A stretch of DNA of 64,000 nucleotides from Zoogloeaceae bacterium. Lineage in GTDB: Bacteria > Pseudomonadota > Gammaproteobacteria > Burkholderiales > Rhodocyclaceae. The stretch's first letter is position 1. The number at the start of each line of letters is the position of its first letter. Shown here piece by piece: positions 53,308-61,737 of the stretch. Both the position numbers and the translations under genes were made by a program. The stretch is taken from contig JAITMP010000013.1 in NCBI GenBank assembly GCA_031277315.1, positions 1 through 64,000 of the forward strand, in the 5' to 3' direction. The notes under the pieces were generated by a model that worked only from the letters and a program-made list of their open reading frames with translations, was not told the origin of the DNA and made no database searches.

Positions 53308-54599
53308 TTCTGGCCTCCACCGCTCATTTCACGTTGTCCGACTGGCTGGCGCACATCGAGCGCCAGCATGCGCAGCCAATCGCGCTGGGGTTGGAGCGCG
53401 TCCTTGCCGTGAAGCGGGCGCTCGGCGTCGCGCTGGACGCGCCGGTAATAATTGTCGGCGGCACGAACGGCAAAGGCTCCACCTGCGCCATGCTGGAGCG
53501 CATCCTGCGCAGCGCCGGTTATCGTGTCGGTTTGTACACCTCGCCGCATCTGCTCGAATACAACGAACGGGTGCGCGTGAATGGGCAGCCGGTGTCCGAC
53601 GCGGCGCTGTGCGCGTCCTTCGCTCAAGTTGAGGCGGCGCGTGGCGGCATGCCGCTGACTTATTTTGAATACGGTACGCTGGCGGCCTGGCAGGTTTTCG
53701 CCGCCGCCGGCGTGGAAGCGGTCGTGCTGGAAGTGGGTCTGGGCGGACGGCTGGACGCGGTGAATGTTTTCGATGCCGATTGCGCCGTCGTCACCACGGT
53801 CGATTTCGATCACATGGATTATCTCGGCGACACGCGCGAGGCCATCGGTTTCGAGAAGGCGGGAATTTTCCGCGCCGGGAGGCCGGCCATCGTCGGCGAT
53901 CCGCAGCCGCCGCGCAGCCTGCTCGATCACGCCGCCGCGATTGGCGCCGACCTGCGGCGGCTGGGCCAGGAATTCGGCTATCAAGCCGGAGAAGGACAGT
54001 GGATGTACTGGAGCGACCGTGGCCGTCGCGGCGGATTGGCGTATCCGGCGTTGCGCGGCGCCGTTCAGTTGCGCAATGCCAGCATGGCGATTGCCGCGCT
54101 GGAGGCGCTGACAGAGCGGCTGCCGGTGTCGATGCAGGACGTTCGCCGTGGCCTGGCCGAAGTTACGCTGCCGGGGCGCTTTCAGGTTTTGCCGGGCCGT
54201 CCGGCGGTGGTGCTGGATGTTGGCCACAATCCGCAAGCTGCCGGCGCGCTGGCCGAAAGTCTCGGCGGCATGGCGTTTCATCCGCAAACTTGGGCGGTGT
54301 TTGGCATGTTGTCAGACAAGGATGTTGCCGGTGTCGTCGAGCGCATCGCGCCGCGTATCGACCGCTGGCTGGCGGCCAGCCTGCCGGGGCCGCGCGGCAT
54401 GAGCGGCGCGGCGCTGGCGCGTTTGCTGGCGGCGCGCGGCATTCAGGCCGAAGCCTGCTTCGATTCGCCGGCGGCGGCCTACCGCGCGGCGAAGGAGCAG
54501 GCAGGCGAAAATGATAGAATTGTCGCCTTCGGATCTTTTCTCACCGTGTCCGATGTTCTGCGCGCAATAGACGATGAACGAAAACGACACCCAGCTTGA
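53304..54599 (+). CDS. folC: Dihydrofolate synthase / folylpolyglutamate synthase
   Basis: A 431-residue Mur-ligase-type enzyme that adds glutamate to dihydropteroate and folates. The ATP loop is [58 protein letters not shown] and a late [20 protein letters not shown] are family motifs. The start is TTG at 53304, overlapping the accD stop (TTGA). Its end overlaps the SPOR-domain gene by 26 bases. Confidence 0.96.
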   Translation: MILASTAHFTLSDWLAHIERQHAQPIALGLERVLAVKRALGVALDAPVIIVGGTNGKGSTCAMLERILRSAGYRVGLYTSPHLLEYNERVRVNGQPVSDAALCASFAQVEAARGGMPLTYFEYGTLAAWQVFAAAGVEAVVLEVGLGGRLDAVNVFDADCAVVTTVDFDHMDYLGDTREAIGFEKAGIFRAGRPAIVGDPQPPRSLLDHAAAIGADLRRLGQEFGYQAGEGQWMYWSDRGRRGGLAYPALRGAVQLRNASMAIAALEALTERLPVSMQDVRRGLAEVTLPGRFQVLPGRPAVVLDVGHNPQAAGALAESLGGMAFHPQTWAVFGMLSDKDVAGVVERIAPRIDRWLAASLPGPRGMSGAALARLLAARGIQAEACFDSPAAAYRAAKEQAGENDRIVAFGSFLTVSDVLRAIDDERKRHPA

Positions 54600-55167
54600 G
54601 TTGAAGAAACGCGCGCGCCGCCGTCTGGTCGGCGCTGTCGCCCTCGCGGCGCTGGCGGCCATCGTGCTGCCGATGGTGATGGATCAAGCGCCCAAGCCGC
54701 CCCCGGCGCAGGACATTGAGATCCGCATTCCGGCGCAGGATGCTGATGCCGGCGGCTTCACGTCCCGCGTCCTGCCGGCCAAGCCGGAAGCCGTGCCGAC
54801 GCCGCTGCCGGCGGCGGCGCCCGAAACCGCAACGCCGCCCGACCCGAAGCCGGTTGAACCCAAACCAGCCGACCCGAAGCCGGCGGCCAAAACGGAAGCG
54901 GCCAAGCCAGCCGCGCCTCCAGCCGCTCCCGCTGCAGGGCAGTGGATCGTCCAGTTGGGCGCTTACCGGGATGAAGCCAACGTCATCGGCCTGACGACGA
55001 AGATCAAGCAGCAGGGTTACAGCGTCTATACCGAAAACGGGTCGGCGCCGGACGGCAGCGCCCGAACCCGCGTGCGCGCCGGTCCTTTCCCGAGCAAGGA
55101 AGCGGCGGAAAAAGCGCGTGAACGCATCAAGCGCCTCGGCGTAGACGGCGTCGTGGCGCAGAAATAG
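54574..55167 (+). CDS. SPOR domain protein, DedD-like
   Basis: A 197-residue inner-membrane protein. The N-terminal basic end and membrane segment (RRRLVGAVALAALAAIVLPM) are followed by a Pro/Ala/Lys-rich periplasmic linker and a C-terminal SPOR domain (QWIVQLGAYRDEANVIGLTT, then VRAGPFPSKEAAEKARERI). SPOR domains bind denuded glycan strands at the division septum. It lies between folC and cvpA, where DedD is found in gamma- and betaproteobacteria. Confidence 0.9.
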   Translation: MNENDTQLELKKRARRRLVGAVALAALAAIVLPMVMDQAPKPPPAQDIEIRIPAQDADAGGFTSRVLPAKPEAVPTPLPAAAPETATPPDPKPVEPKPADPKPAAKTEAAKPAAPPAAPAAGQWIVQLGAYRDEANVIGLTTKIKQQGYSVYTENGSAPDGSARTRVRAGPFPSKEAAEKARERIKRLGVDGVVAQK

Positions 55168-55181
55168 GCGTTGGACTTTGT

Positions 55182-55451
55182 ATGGAGATTTTCATTCTTC
55201 TTTTCCTTGCCGCTCTGATCGGCGGGGGAATCGTTCAGCGAATCACCAAATCCAAAGCCGCTTCTGTTTTTTTGCCCTTTCTCGCGTATGTGGCTTGGTC
55301 GGTATACCACGAGTTTTTTGTTCCCTACCAAGGCGGCGGGGCATCGTTTTGGCCGATAGATATTTTCTTTGCCGGCCCTGTTGCTGCTGTGGGCGGCGGC
55401 GTGGGCGCGTCGCTGGCCATCAAGTTTTTTGGCGCAAACGATGATGCATAG
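55182..55451 (+). CDS. Small membrane protein of unknown function
   Basis: An 89-residue hydrophobic protein: FILLFLAALIGGGIVQRI, VFLPFLAYVAWSVYHEFFV and a third segment in IFFAGPVAAVGGGVGASLAI. I do not recognise the family. It is inserted between the SPOR-domain gene and cvpA, a pair that is usually adjacent, and its coding strand is slightly lower in GC than its neighbours. The start at 55182 is an ATG 14 bp after the preceding stop; no strong ribosome site is visible. Confidence 0.65.
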   Translation: MEIFILLFLAALIGGGIVQRITKSKAASVFLPFLAYVAWSVYHEFFVPYQGGGASFWPIDIFFAGPVAAVGGGVGASLAIKFFGANDDA

Positions 55452-55507
55452 ACCGAACATTTCACTCAACCCGGACGCGCCCAAGCGCGCTGATCAACTC
55501 AAACGCC

Positions 55508-56011
55508 GTGACGGTATTTGACTATGCAGTGCTGACGATTGTCGCCGCCTCGATTCTGCTCGGCGCTTGGCGCGGGCTGGTGAAGGAGGCGCTTTCGTTG
55601 ACGGCCTGGGTGGCGGCGCTGTTGATTGGGCGCGCGCTGGCGCCGGAAATCGCGCCGCTGATGGGGACGTGGTTCGGCGGCTGGCTGCGGGAGCCGATCA
55701 TGCAATACGTGGCGGCGTTCGCGGTGATCGTCGTCGCGGTGCTGGTGGCGGCGACGCTGGTGCAACTGGCGTTGACCAGCCTGCTGCGGGCGATCGGGCT
55801 GGGGCCGCTGGACCGTTTTCTCGGCACCGTGTTCGGCGTCGCGCGCGGCGCGCTGGTGGTGGTGTTGTGTGTGCTGGCAGGCGGCTTCACGGCGCTGCCG
55901 CAGCAGACATGGTGGCGGCAGGCGGTGTTGGCGCCGCCGCTGGAAACTGCGGTGCTGGCAGCCAAGCCTTGGCTGCCGCCCGCTGTGGCGGAACGCATAC
56001 GATACAGGTGA
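55508..56011 (+). CDS. cvpA: CvpA family membrane protein
   Basis: A 167-residue protein with four membrane segments, homologous to the colicin V production protein and found upstream of purF in many proteobacteria. It starts VTVFDYAVLTIVAASILLGA and continues WRGLVKEALSLTAWVAALL. Its exact role (envelope homeostasis) is unclear. The start is GTG at 55508. purF begins 3 bp after its stop. Confidence 0.94.
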   Translation: MTVFDYAVLTIVAASILLGAWRGLVKEALSLTAWVAALLIGRALAPEIAPLMGTWFGGWLREPIMQYVAAFAVIVVAVLVAATLVQLALTSLLRAIGLGPLDRFLGTVFGVARGALVVVLCVLAGGFTALPQQTWWRQAVLAPPLETAVLAAKPWLPPAVAERIRYR

Positions 56012-56014
56012 ACT

Positions 56015-57538
56015 ATGTGCGGCATTCTGGGCGTCGTCGCGACGACGCCGGTGAACCAGTTACTCTATGACGGCTTGCAGGTGCTCCAGCACCGCGGCCA
56101 GGACGCGGCCGGCATCGTCACGGCCGAGGGCGGCGTCTTCCACATGCACAAAGGCCCCGGTCTGGTGCGCGATGTTTTCCGCACGCGCAACATGCGCAGC
56201 CTGCAAGGCAACTGGGGCATCGCGCACTGCCGCTATCCGACGGCCGGCTCGGTGCTGAGTTCCGCCGAGTCGCAGCCTTTCTACGTGAATTCGCCATTCG
56301 GCCTGACGCTGGCGCACAACGGCAACCTGACCAACGCCGAGGAACTGAAGCGCGAGATGTTCTTGCAGGACTTGCGCCACATCAACACCCGCTCCGATTC
56401 GGAAGTGCTGCTCAATGTGCTGGCGCACGAACTGCAAGCGGCGGCGACCAAATATCAACTCGATGCCGATACCATTTTCAAGGCGGTGGCCGGCGTGCAC
56501 CGCCGCGTGCGCGGCGCTTACGCCGTGGTGGCGATGATCGCCGGCTACGGCCTGCTGGCTTTCCGCGATCCCTACGGCATCCGCCCGCTGATCGTCGGCC
56601 GCAACGCCACGCCGGAGGGCAACGAATATCTGGTGGCGTCGGAGAGCGTCGCCCTCGACACCCTCGGCTTCCAGATCATGCGCGACGTGGCGCCCGGCGA
56701 AGCGGTGCTGGTCGACATTCAGGGCAACTTCCACAGCAAGCCCTGCGCCGAGCACACCCGGCGCGCGCCCTGCATTTTCGAGTTCGTCTATCTGGCGCGG
56801 CCGGATTCGCTCATTGACGGCATTTCGGTCTATGAGAGCCGGGTCAAGATGGGCGAGCATCTGGCGGCGAAGATTCGCCATACCCTGCCGCACGCCGACA
56901 TTGATTCCGTGATTCCGATTCCCGATTCCAGCCGCCCCTCGGCGATGGAACTGGCAAGCTGCCTCAACCTTCCCTACCGCGAGGGCTTCGTCAAGAACCG
57001 CTACATCGGCCGCACTTTCATCATGCCCGGTCAGGCGCTGCGGCGGAAATCGGTGCGCCAGAAACTCAACACCATTGCGCAGGAATTCAAGGGCAAGAGC
57101 GTGCTGCTGGTGGACGATTCCATCGTGCGCGGCACCACCAGCAAGGAGATCGTGCAGATGGCCCGCGACGCCGGCGCGCGCAAGGTGTATTTCGCTTCCG
57201 CCGCGCCGCCGGTGCGCTTCGCCAACGTGTATGGCATTGACATGCCGTCGCGCCATGAGCTGATCGCCAACAACCGCAGCGACGAGGAAATTTGCAGCGA
57301 GATCGGCGCCGACGGCTTGATCTATCAGGATCTCGCCGCCCTGAAGGCGGCGGTGCATGCGCTGAATCCTTCGATCACGGTGTTCGAGACTTCCTGTTTC
57401 GACGGCCACTACGTGACCGGCGACGTCAGCGCCGAGTACCTGAACAGCATCGAAAAGCAGCGGCGGGACGACAAGCCGGGCGGAGAGGACGCCGGCGACA
57501 CGGCTCAGCTTGACCTGAATCTGATCGTGGCGGATTGA
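56015..57538 (+). CDS. purF: Amidophosphoribosyltransferase
   Basis: A 507-residue enzyme committing phosphoribosyl pyrophosphate to purine synthesis. The N-terminal nucleophile domain begins MCGILGVV with catalytic Cys2 and no propeptide. The glutaminase motif is THNGNLTNAEELKREMF-like AHNGNLTNAEELKREMF. The phosphoribosyl pyrophosphate loop is SVLLVDDSIVRGTTSKEIVQ. The length is normal. It forms a pair with cvpA. Confidence 0.98.
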   Translation: MCGILGVVATTPVNQLLYDGLQVLQHRGQDAAGIVTAEGGVFHMHKGPGLVRDVFRTRNMRSLQGNWGIAHCRYPTAGSVLSSAESQPFYVNSPFGLTLAHNGNLTNAEELKREMFLQDLRHINTRSDSEVLLNVLAHELQAAATKYQLDADTIFKAVAGVHRRVRGAYAVVAMIAGYGLLAFRDPYGIRPLIVGRNATPEGNEYLVASESVALDTLGFQIMRDVAPGEAVLVDIQGNFHSKPCAEHTRRAPCIFEFVYLARPDSLIDGISVYESRVKMGEHLAAKIRHTLPHADIDSVIPIPDSSRPSAMELASCLNLPYREGFVKNRYIGRTFIMPGQALRRKSVRQKLNTIAQEFKGKSVLLVDDSIVRGTTSKEIVQMARDAGARKVYFASAAPPVRFANVYGIDMPSRHELIANNRSDEEICSEIGADGLIYQDLAALKAAVHALNPSITVFETSCFDGHYVTGDVSAEYLNSIEKQRRDDKPGGEDAGDTAQLDLNLIVAD

Positions 57539-57551
57539 CAGGCGCGCGGGC

Positions 57552-57616
57552 CGCGTGTAATTTTCGTGTGTAATTTCCGCGTGTAATTTCCGCGTGTGGT
57601 TTTGCATGTGGTTTTT
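57552..57616. repeat. Five imperfect 13-bp tandem repeats before riboswitch
   Basis: Five units of the type CGCGTGTAATTTC lie end to end at 57552, 57565, 57578, 57591 and 57604; the last two read GTGGTTTT. They fill the space between purF and the SAM-II riboswitch and may affect the metZ promoter. No gene lies in this interval. Confidence 0.8.
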
Positions 57617-57617
57617 G

Positions 57618-57676
57618 CGGTGCGCCGATTTGATTTCAGCTTGCGGGCGCGTAACAAGTGCGGCTAAAGCGGGGAA
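57618..57676 (+). promoter_or_regulatory. SAM-II (SAM-alpha) riboswitch upstream of metZ
   Basis: The stretch GTGCGCCGATTTG, then CTTGCGGGCGCGTAACAAG, then TGCGGCTAAAGCGGGGAA follows the SAM-II consensus: GCGC-GATTT, then TTGC..GCGCGT, then GCTAAAGC. The first helix pairs GCGC at 57622-57625 with GCGC at 57647-57650, and the GCTAAAG segment can form the H-type pseudoknot. The gene behind it makes homocysteine, the precursor of methionine and SAM, as expected for negative feedback by SAM. Confidence 0.82.
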
Positions 57677-57683
57677 GGGAAGC

Positions 57684-57718
57684 ACCCGGCCCGGCTGTTC
57701 AGTCGCGTCGGGTTTTTT
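57684..57718 (+). terminator. Terminator-like hairpin between riboswitch and metZ
   Basis: ACCCG (57684-57688) pairs with CGGGT (57709-57713). An inner stem CGGCT/AGTCG has loop GTTC, and six T follow (57713-57718). It is 8 bp downstream of the riboswitch and 19 bp before the metZ start. It may be the attenuator that the riboswitch controls, although SAM-II elements are better known for translational control. Confidence 0.65.
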
Positions 57719-57736
57719 ACATTCTGGGGCTTGAAC

Positions 57737-58909
57737 ATGGATAAAACATTTGATCTGGATACGCTGGCGGTGCGCGCGGGCATTCTGCGCAGCCAGTTCA
57801 ACGAACACGCTGAAGGGCTGTACCTGACTTCCAGCTTCGTCTTCGAGAGCGCGGCGCAGGCGGCGGCCCGCTTCTCCGGCGAGGAAGACGGTTTCGTCTA
57901 TGGCCGCTTTTCCAATCCCACCATCAGCATGTTGCAGGAGCGGCTGGCGGCGCTGGAAGGCGGCGAAGCCTGCGTTGCCACGTCGAGCGGCATGGCGGCG
58001 ATTCTGGCGGCGGCGATGGCGCTCATGAAAGCGGGCGATCACATCGTCGCGTCCCAGGGCATTTTCGGCGCCACGCAGCAGTTGTTCGGCATTCTGGAAA
58101 GATTCGGCGTCGCCACCACCTTTGTCGCCCCCAATGACGCGGCGGCGTTCAAGGCGGCGGTGCGACCGCAGACCCGGCTGGTGTTCGTCGAAACGCCGTC
58201 GAATCCGCTCACCGAAGTGTTCGACATCGCCGCGCTGGCGGCGGTGGCGCACGAAGCGGGCGCGCTGCTGGCGGTGGACAACTGCTTTTGCTCGCCGGCC
58301 CTGCAACGGCCGCTCGATCTCGGCGCCGATCTCGTCATCCACTCCGCCACCAAATACCTCGACGGCCAGGGGCGGGTACTGGGCGGCGCCGTGATCGGAC
58401 GCAAGGCGCTCACCGACGAAGTGCTCAAGTTCCTGCGCACCGCCGGGCCGTCGCTCTCGCCTTTCAATGCCTGGGTGATCCTGAAAGGCGTCGAAACCCT
58501 GCGCTTGCGCATGGACGCGCAGTCGGCGGCGGCGCTCGAAATCGCGCGCTGGCTGGAGCGGCAGCCGCAAGTGGCGCGGGTGTACTATCCCGGCCTGCCG
58601 TCGCATCCGCAGCACGCGCTGGCGATGCGCCAGCAGAAGACGGGCGGCGCCATCGTCTCTTTTGAAGTCAAGGGCGGCCGCGCCGAAGCCTGGAAAGTGG
58701 TGGATGCCACGCGCCTGATTTCCATCACCGCCAACCTCGGCGACACCAAGAGCACGCTCACCCATCCGGCCACCACGACACACGGACGCATCACCCCCGA
58801 AGCGCGCATCGCCGCCGGCATACAGGAAAGCCTGCTGCGGATGGCCGTCGGCCTGGAATCCGTCGCCGACCTGCAAGCCGATCTGGCGCGGGGGCTGGCG
58901 TTGATTTGA
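57737..58909 (+). CDS. metZ: O-succinylhomoserine sulfhydrylase
   Basis: A 390-residue pyridoxal-phosphate enzyme of the Cys/Met family that makes homocysteine directly from O-succinylhomoserine and sulfide. It begins FDLDTLAVRAGILRSQFNEH. The PLP lysine is in DLVIHSATKYLDGQGRVLGG, and FVYGRFSNPTISMLQERLAA is present. The family includes cystathionine synthase and lyase; MetZ is chosen for the purF-metZ order and the N-terminus. The ATG at 57737 is preferred over a TTG at 57731. Expression is probably controlled by the upstream SAM-II riboswitch. Confidence 0.93.
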   Translation: MDKTFDLDTLAVRAGILRSQFNEHAEGLYLTSSFVFESAAQAAARFSGEEDGFVYGRFSNPTISMLQERLAALEGGEACVATSSGMAAILAAAMALMKAGDHIVASQGIFGATQQLFGILERFGVATTFVAPNDAAAFKAAVRPQTRLVFVETPSNPLTEVFDIAALAAVAHEAGALLAVDNCFCSPALQRPLDLGADLVIHSATKYLDGQGRVLGGAVIGRKALTDEVLKFLRTAGPSLSPFNAWVILKGVETLRLRMDAQSAAALEIARWLERQPQVARVYYPGLPSHPQHALAMRQQKTGGAIVSFEVKGGRAEAWKVVDATRLISITANLGDTKSTLTHPATTTHGRITPEARIAAGIQESLLRMAVGLESVADLQADLARGLALI

Positions 58910-58937
58910 CGCGGTTTCGCGTTCCCCGCGCGAGTTG

Positions 58938-59129
58938 ATGAAATTCAGGGGTAGCGGCGATTACGACAAGATATTGCGGCGTGAAATGAAGCTGCCCGAA
59001 CTGCCGCCGCCGGATGCGGCCGCCCCGCAAGAAGCCGCGCCCGCGACGAACTCCCTGGCATCCGCCGCGTCGGGCTTGTCCGCTTCTTTGTCGAATATGA
59101 AAATCGGCAATCCGTTCAAAAAATCATGA
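58938..59129 (+). CDS. Small hypothetical protein
   Basis: A 63-residue hydrophilic protein, MKFRGSGDYDKILRREMKLP, followed by a Pro/Ala-rich stretch and a Ser-rich end NMKIGNPFKKS. I do not recognise it. It begins 28 bp after metZ in the same direction and its stop overlaps the next start (ATGA), which supports translation. It has no signal peptide or membrane segment. Confidence 0.45.
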   Translation: MKFRGSGDYDKILRREMKLPELPPPDAAAPQEAAPATNSLASAASGLSASLSNMKIGNPFKKS

Positions 59130-59536
59130 TTCGTCCGGCATGCCAGCCCGGGGCGCGCGCGGCGGCAATGAAGGCCGTCGCCGCATTGGCCGCATTGGCC
59201 GCCCTGCTGGTGTGCGCGGCCGCGTCGGCGACATCGCCCTGTCCGCCTGACGTACCGTGCGATCCGGATGAGTTTCCGGTTCTCGTTGCCGCCACGCTTG
59301 TCGGATTGAAAAATGCTTGCGCGCGAACAGATCCGCCGCGAGCGCAACAGTATTCCGCAGCGCTCGAAAAAATGCTGGATACGGATTTGGGCGCCGAAGA
59401 CAGGGAGGCCATGCGCAAGGCAAGAAACGCCCCGCTTTTCAGCGCCAAGCTGAAAGAAGCCGAGTGGGCGCTGGATGCGCTGCAAGGCGCCGAGCTTGAA
59501 CGCGAGTGCGCGGCGCTTCTGGAGGCGAAGTTTTAG
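59126..59536 (+). CDS. Hypothetical secreted protein
   Basis: A 136-residue protein with an N-terminal export signal MKAVAALAALAALLVCAAAS starting at residue 15 (59168), which may be the true start. The mature part has CPPDVPCDPDEFPVLVAATL and a C-terminal helical part with ALDALQGAELERECAALLEA; the four cysteines could form disulfides in the periplasm. Function is unknown. The ATGA overlap with the preceding small gene favours the start at 59126. Confidence 0.55.
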   Translation: MIRPACQPGARAAAMKAVAALAALAALLVCAAASATSPCPPDVPCDPDEFPVLVAATLVGLKNACARTDPPRAQQYSAALEKMLDTDLGAEDREAMRKARNAPLFSAKLKEAEWALDALQGAELERECAALLEAKF

Positions 59537-59606
59537 CGCCCAAGTTGGTGGCAAAAAGGGGTAATGATAAATTGTGTATCCCGACAAAAGTCATAAGGAA
59601 CGCCCG

Positions 59607-59855
59607 ATGAAAACCTTGCTATCCACCTTATCCGCCTTGTTGCTCGCCGGTTTTCTTGCCGGATGCGTCATCAACCGTGACGAGCCGCCGGGCCATGAGC
59701 GTGACCGTTATGGCAATGACCGTGATCGTCGTGATGATCGCGATGATCGCCGTGACGACCGCCGTGATGATCGCTATGACCGCCGTGATGATCGCCGCGA
59801 CGATCGGAACGGCCCCGGCAATAGCGAAAACGCGCCCGGCCACAACAAGAGATAA
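59607..59855 (+). CDS. Small lipoprotein with Arg-Asp repeats
   Basis: An 82-residue lipoprotein. The signal peptide MKTLLSTLSALLLAGFLAGC ends in the lipobox LAGC. It is followed by about 40 residues of RDDR repeats (RDRRDDRDDRRDDRRDDRYD and on) and a NGPGNSENAPGHNKR tail. The repeat is encoded by tandem CGTGATGAC-like units and probably varies in length. A charge-balanced, disordered, surface or periplasmic role is likely; function is unknown. AAGGA precedes the ATG at 59607. Confidence 0.65.
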   Translation: MKTLLSTLSALLLAGFLAGCVINRDEPPGHERDRYGNDRDRRDDRDDRRDDRRDDRYDRRDDRRDDRNGPGNSENAPGHNKR

Positions 59856-59881
59856 GCCACGAAAAGACCACGAACAGGTGC

Positions 59882-60646
59882 TTAGTTTTTGCCTGATTTT
59901 TTCTTTTGTTGAACTGACGCGGCGGTTGGCCAGTTCAGCAGCCGGCATCCGGCGGCGTCGCAGGCGAGGTAGCCGCCGCTTTCGTGCCAGTCTGGCAGCA
60001 CCCAGCGTTCGCGGGGTTGGCCGTCGACTTTGATGTCGTGCCAGGCGGGGCGGTGCGTGTGTCCGTGGATGAGGCGCTTGCAGCCATAAGCCGCCAGCAT
60101 TTCCGCGGCGGCGGCGGGATTCGCGTCCATGATGGCCATCGGCTTGCCGCGCTTTTCTGTTTCGCTCTGAAGGCGCAGGGCTTCGATGCGCGCCTTGCGT
60201 TCGGCGAGCGGCAGAGAGAGAAACGCCTGCCGCCATGCGGGGGCGCGCACTTCGGCGCGGAATGTCTGGTAAGCGTCGTCGTCGGTGCACAAGGTATCGC
60301 CGTGCGTTAGCAGGATTGCCGCGCCGGCGGTTTCAATCAGGGCGGGGTCGGGCAGCAGCGTCAGGCCGGCGGCGCGGGCGAACGTTTCGCCAATCAGAAA
60401 ATCGCGGTTGCCGGCCATGAAAAAGAGCGGCACGCCGGTGTCGGACAGCGCGCGCAGCGCCGCGCAAATGGCGGCATTGAAGGGGTCGTCCAGATCGTCG
60501 TCGCCGGCCCAGTATTCAAACAAGTCGCCGAGGATGTAGAGCGATTCGGCCTGGCGCGCCGGGCCGGAGAGGAATTCGAGAAAGAGCCGGCACGTCCGTG
60601 GCCGGCCCGGACAGAGATGAAGGTCGGAGACGAACAGCGCGGCCAT
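59882..60646 (-). CDS. lpxH: UDP-2,3-diacylglucosamine diphosphatase
   Basis: A 254-residue calcineurin-like phosphoesterase that makes lipid X in lipid A synthesis. Metal-binding motifs are FVSDLHLCPGRPRT, YILGDLFEYWAGDD, FMAGNRDFLIG, LTHGDTLCTDDDAYQ and LIHGHTHRPAWHD. The C-terminus adds a short Lys-rich tail. ppiB lies 15 bp upstream on the same strand, so the genes from the TPR protein to lpxH probably form one transcript. Confidence 0.96.
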   Translation of the reverse strand: MAALFVSDLHLCPGRPRTCRLFLEFLSGPARQAESLYILGDLFEYWAGDDDLDDPFNAAICAALRALSDTGVPLFFMAGNRDFLIGETFARAAGLTLLPDPALIETAGAAILLTHGDTLCTDDDAYQTFRAEVRAPAWRQAFLSLPLAERKARIEALRLQSETEKRGKPMAIMDANPAAAAEMLAAYGCKRLIHGHTHRPAWHDIKVDGQPRERWVLPDWHESGGYLACDAAGCRLLNWPTAASVQQKKKSGKN

Positions 60647-60661
60647 CGCCGTTCCGTTGAT

Positions 60662-61153
60662 TCAGACGACTTCGGCTTTTTCGATCACGATGTCTTCGAG
60701 CGGCACGTTCTGATGAAAACCCTTGTTGCCGGTTTTCACGGCCTCGATCTTGTCGACGACATCCATGCCTTCGACCACTTTGCCGAAGACGCAATAGCCC
60801 CAGCCCTGACTGTTCGGCGCGGTGTGGTCGAGGAAGCCGTTGTCCTTGACGTTGATGAAAAACTGCGCGGTGGCCGAATGCGGATCGTTGGTGCGCGCCA
60901 TGGCGACGGCATAGCGGGTGTTCTTGAGGCCGTTCTTCGCCTCGTTCTCGATCGGCGCGCGCGTCGGCTTCTGCTGCATGCCCGGCTCGAAGCCGCCGCC
61001 TTGAATCATGAAACCGTCAATGACGCGGTGAAAGATTGTGTTGTCATAATGACCGGATTCGACGTAGGCGAGAAAATTCTTCGTCGTTTCGGGCGCCTTG
61101 GCGGCGTCCAGTTCGAGAACGATGACGCCGAGATTGGTGTGCAGCTTGACCAT
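60662..61153 (-). CDS. ppiB: Cytoplasmic cyclophilin, peptidyl-prolyl isomerase
   Basis: A 163-residue cyclophilin without a signal peptide. Active-site motifs are [19 protein letters not shown] and [20 protein letters not shown], with [20 protein letters not shown]. It catalyses cis-trans isomerisation before proline. It is 11 bp downstream of a closely related exported cyclophilin and probably arose with it by tandem duplication. Confidence 0.95.
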   Translation of the reverse strand: MVKLHTNLGVIVLELDAAKAPETTKNFLAYVESGHYDNTIFHRVIDGFMIQGGGFEPGMQQKPTRAPIENEAKNGLKNTRYAVAMARTNDPHSATAQFFINVKDNGFLDHTAPNSQGWGYCVFGKVVEGMDVVDKIEAVKTGNKGFHQNVPLEDIVIEKAEVV

Positions 61154-61164
61154 GACGCGCTCCT

Positions 61165-61737
61165 TTATTTGGCCGGTTTTGTTTCCGGCAGCAGCCGGAC
61201 GGATTGGATCACGACGTCGTTGACCGGCACGTTCTGGTGAAAGCCGGCGTTGCCGGTTTTGACCCTGGCGATCTTCTGCGCCACGTCGAAGCCCTGGGTG
61301 ATTTTGCCGAACACCGCGTAGCCCCAGCCGTCACGCGAGGGATAGTCGAGCGGGGTGTTGTCTACGAGGTTGATGAAGAACTGCGCCGAAGCGGAATGTG
61401 GGTCTTGCGTGCGCGCCATGGCGATGGTGCCGGCGGTGTTGCGCAAGCCGTTCTTCGCCTCGTTCTCGATCGGCGTGCGCGTCGACTTTTCCTTCATGCC
61501 CGGCTCGAAGCCGCCGCCCTGAATCATGAAGCCGTCGATAACACGATGGAAAACCGTGCCGTTGTAGAAACCGTCCTTGACGTACTGGAGGAAGTTGGCG
61601 ACGGTTGCCGGCGCTTTCTCCGGGTAGAGTTCCAGCGTGATCTTGCCGAGGCTGGTGGTCATTTCAACGGTCGGCGCGGCCCAGACAGTGAGCGAGAGCA
61701 ACAGGCCGGCGGCGAGTGCGGATAGTTTCCGGATCAT
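61165..61737 (-). CDS. ppiA: Periplasmic cyclophilin, peptidyl-prolyl isomerase
   Basis: A 190-residue cyclophilin with a signal peptide ([20 protein letters not shown]). The catalytic stretch [19 protein letters not shown] is the same as in the neighbouring cytoplasmic enzyme, with [20 protein letters not shown]. It aids folding in the periplasm. The start at 61737 overlaps the preceding stop by one base (TGATG); an in-frame start at 61767 would spoil the signal peptide. Confidence 0.94.
   Translation of the reverse strand: MIRKLSALAAGLLLSLTVWAAPTVEMTTSLGKITLELYPEKAPATVANFLQYVKDGFYNGTVFHRVIDGFMIQGGGFEPGMKEKSTRTPIENEAKNGLRNTAGTIAMARTQDPHSASAQFFINLVDNTPLDYPSRDGWGYAVFGKITQGFDVAQKIARVKTGNAGFHQNVPVNDVVIQSVRLLPETKPAK

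Noticed and set aside
56060-58876. A 938-codon open frame antisense to purF and metZ
   Set aside because: Same reason: shadow of two genes and a riboswitch region, with no recognisable domain.
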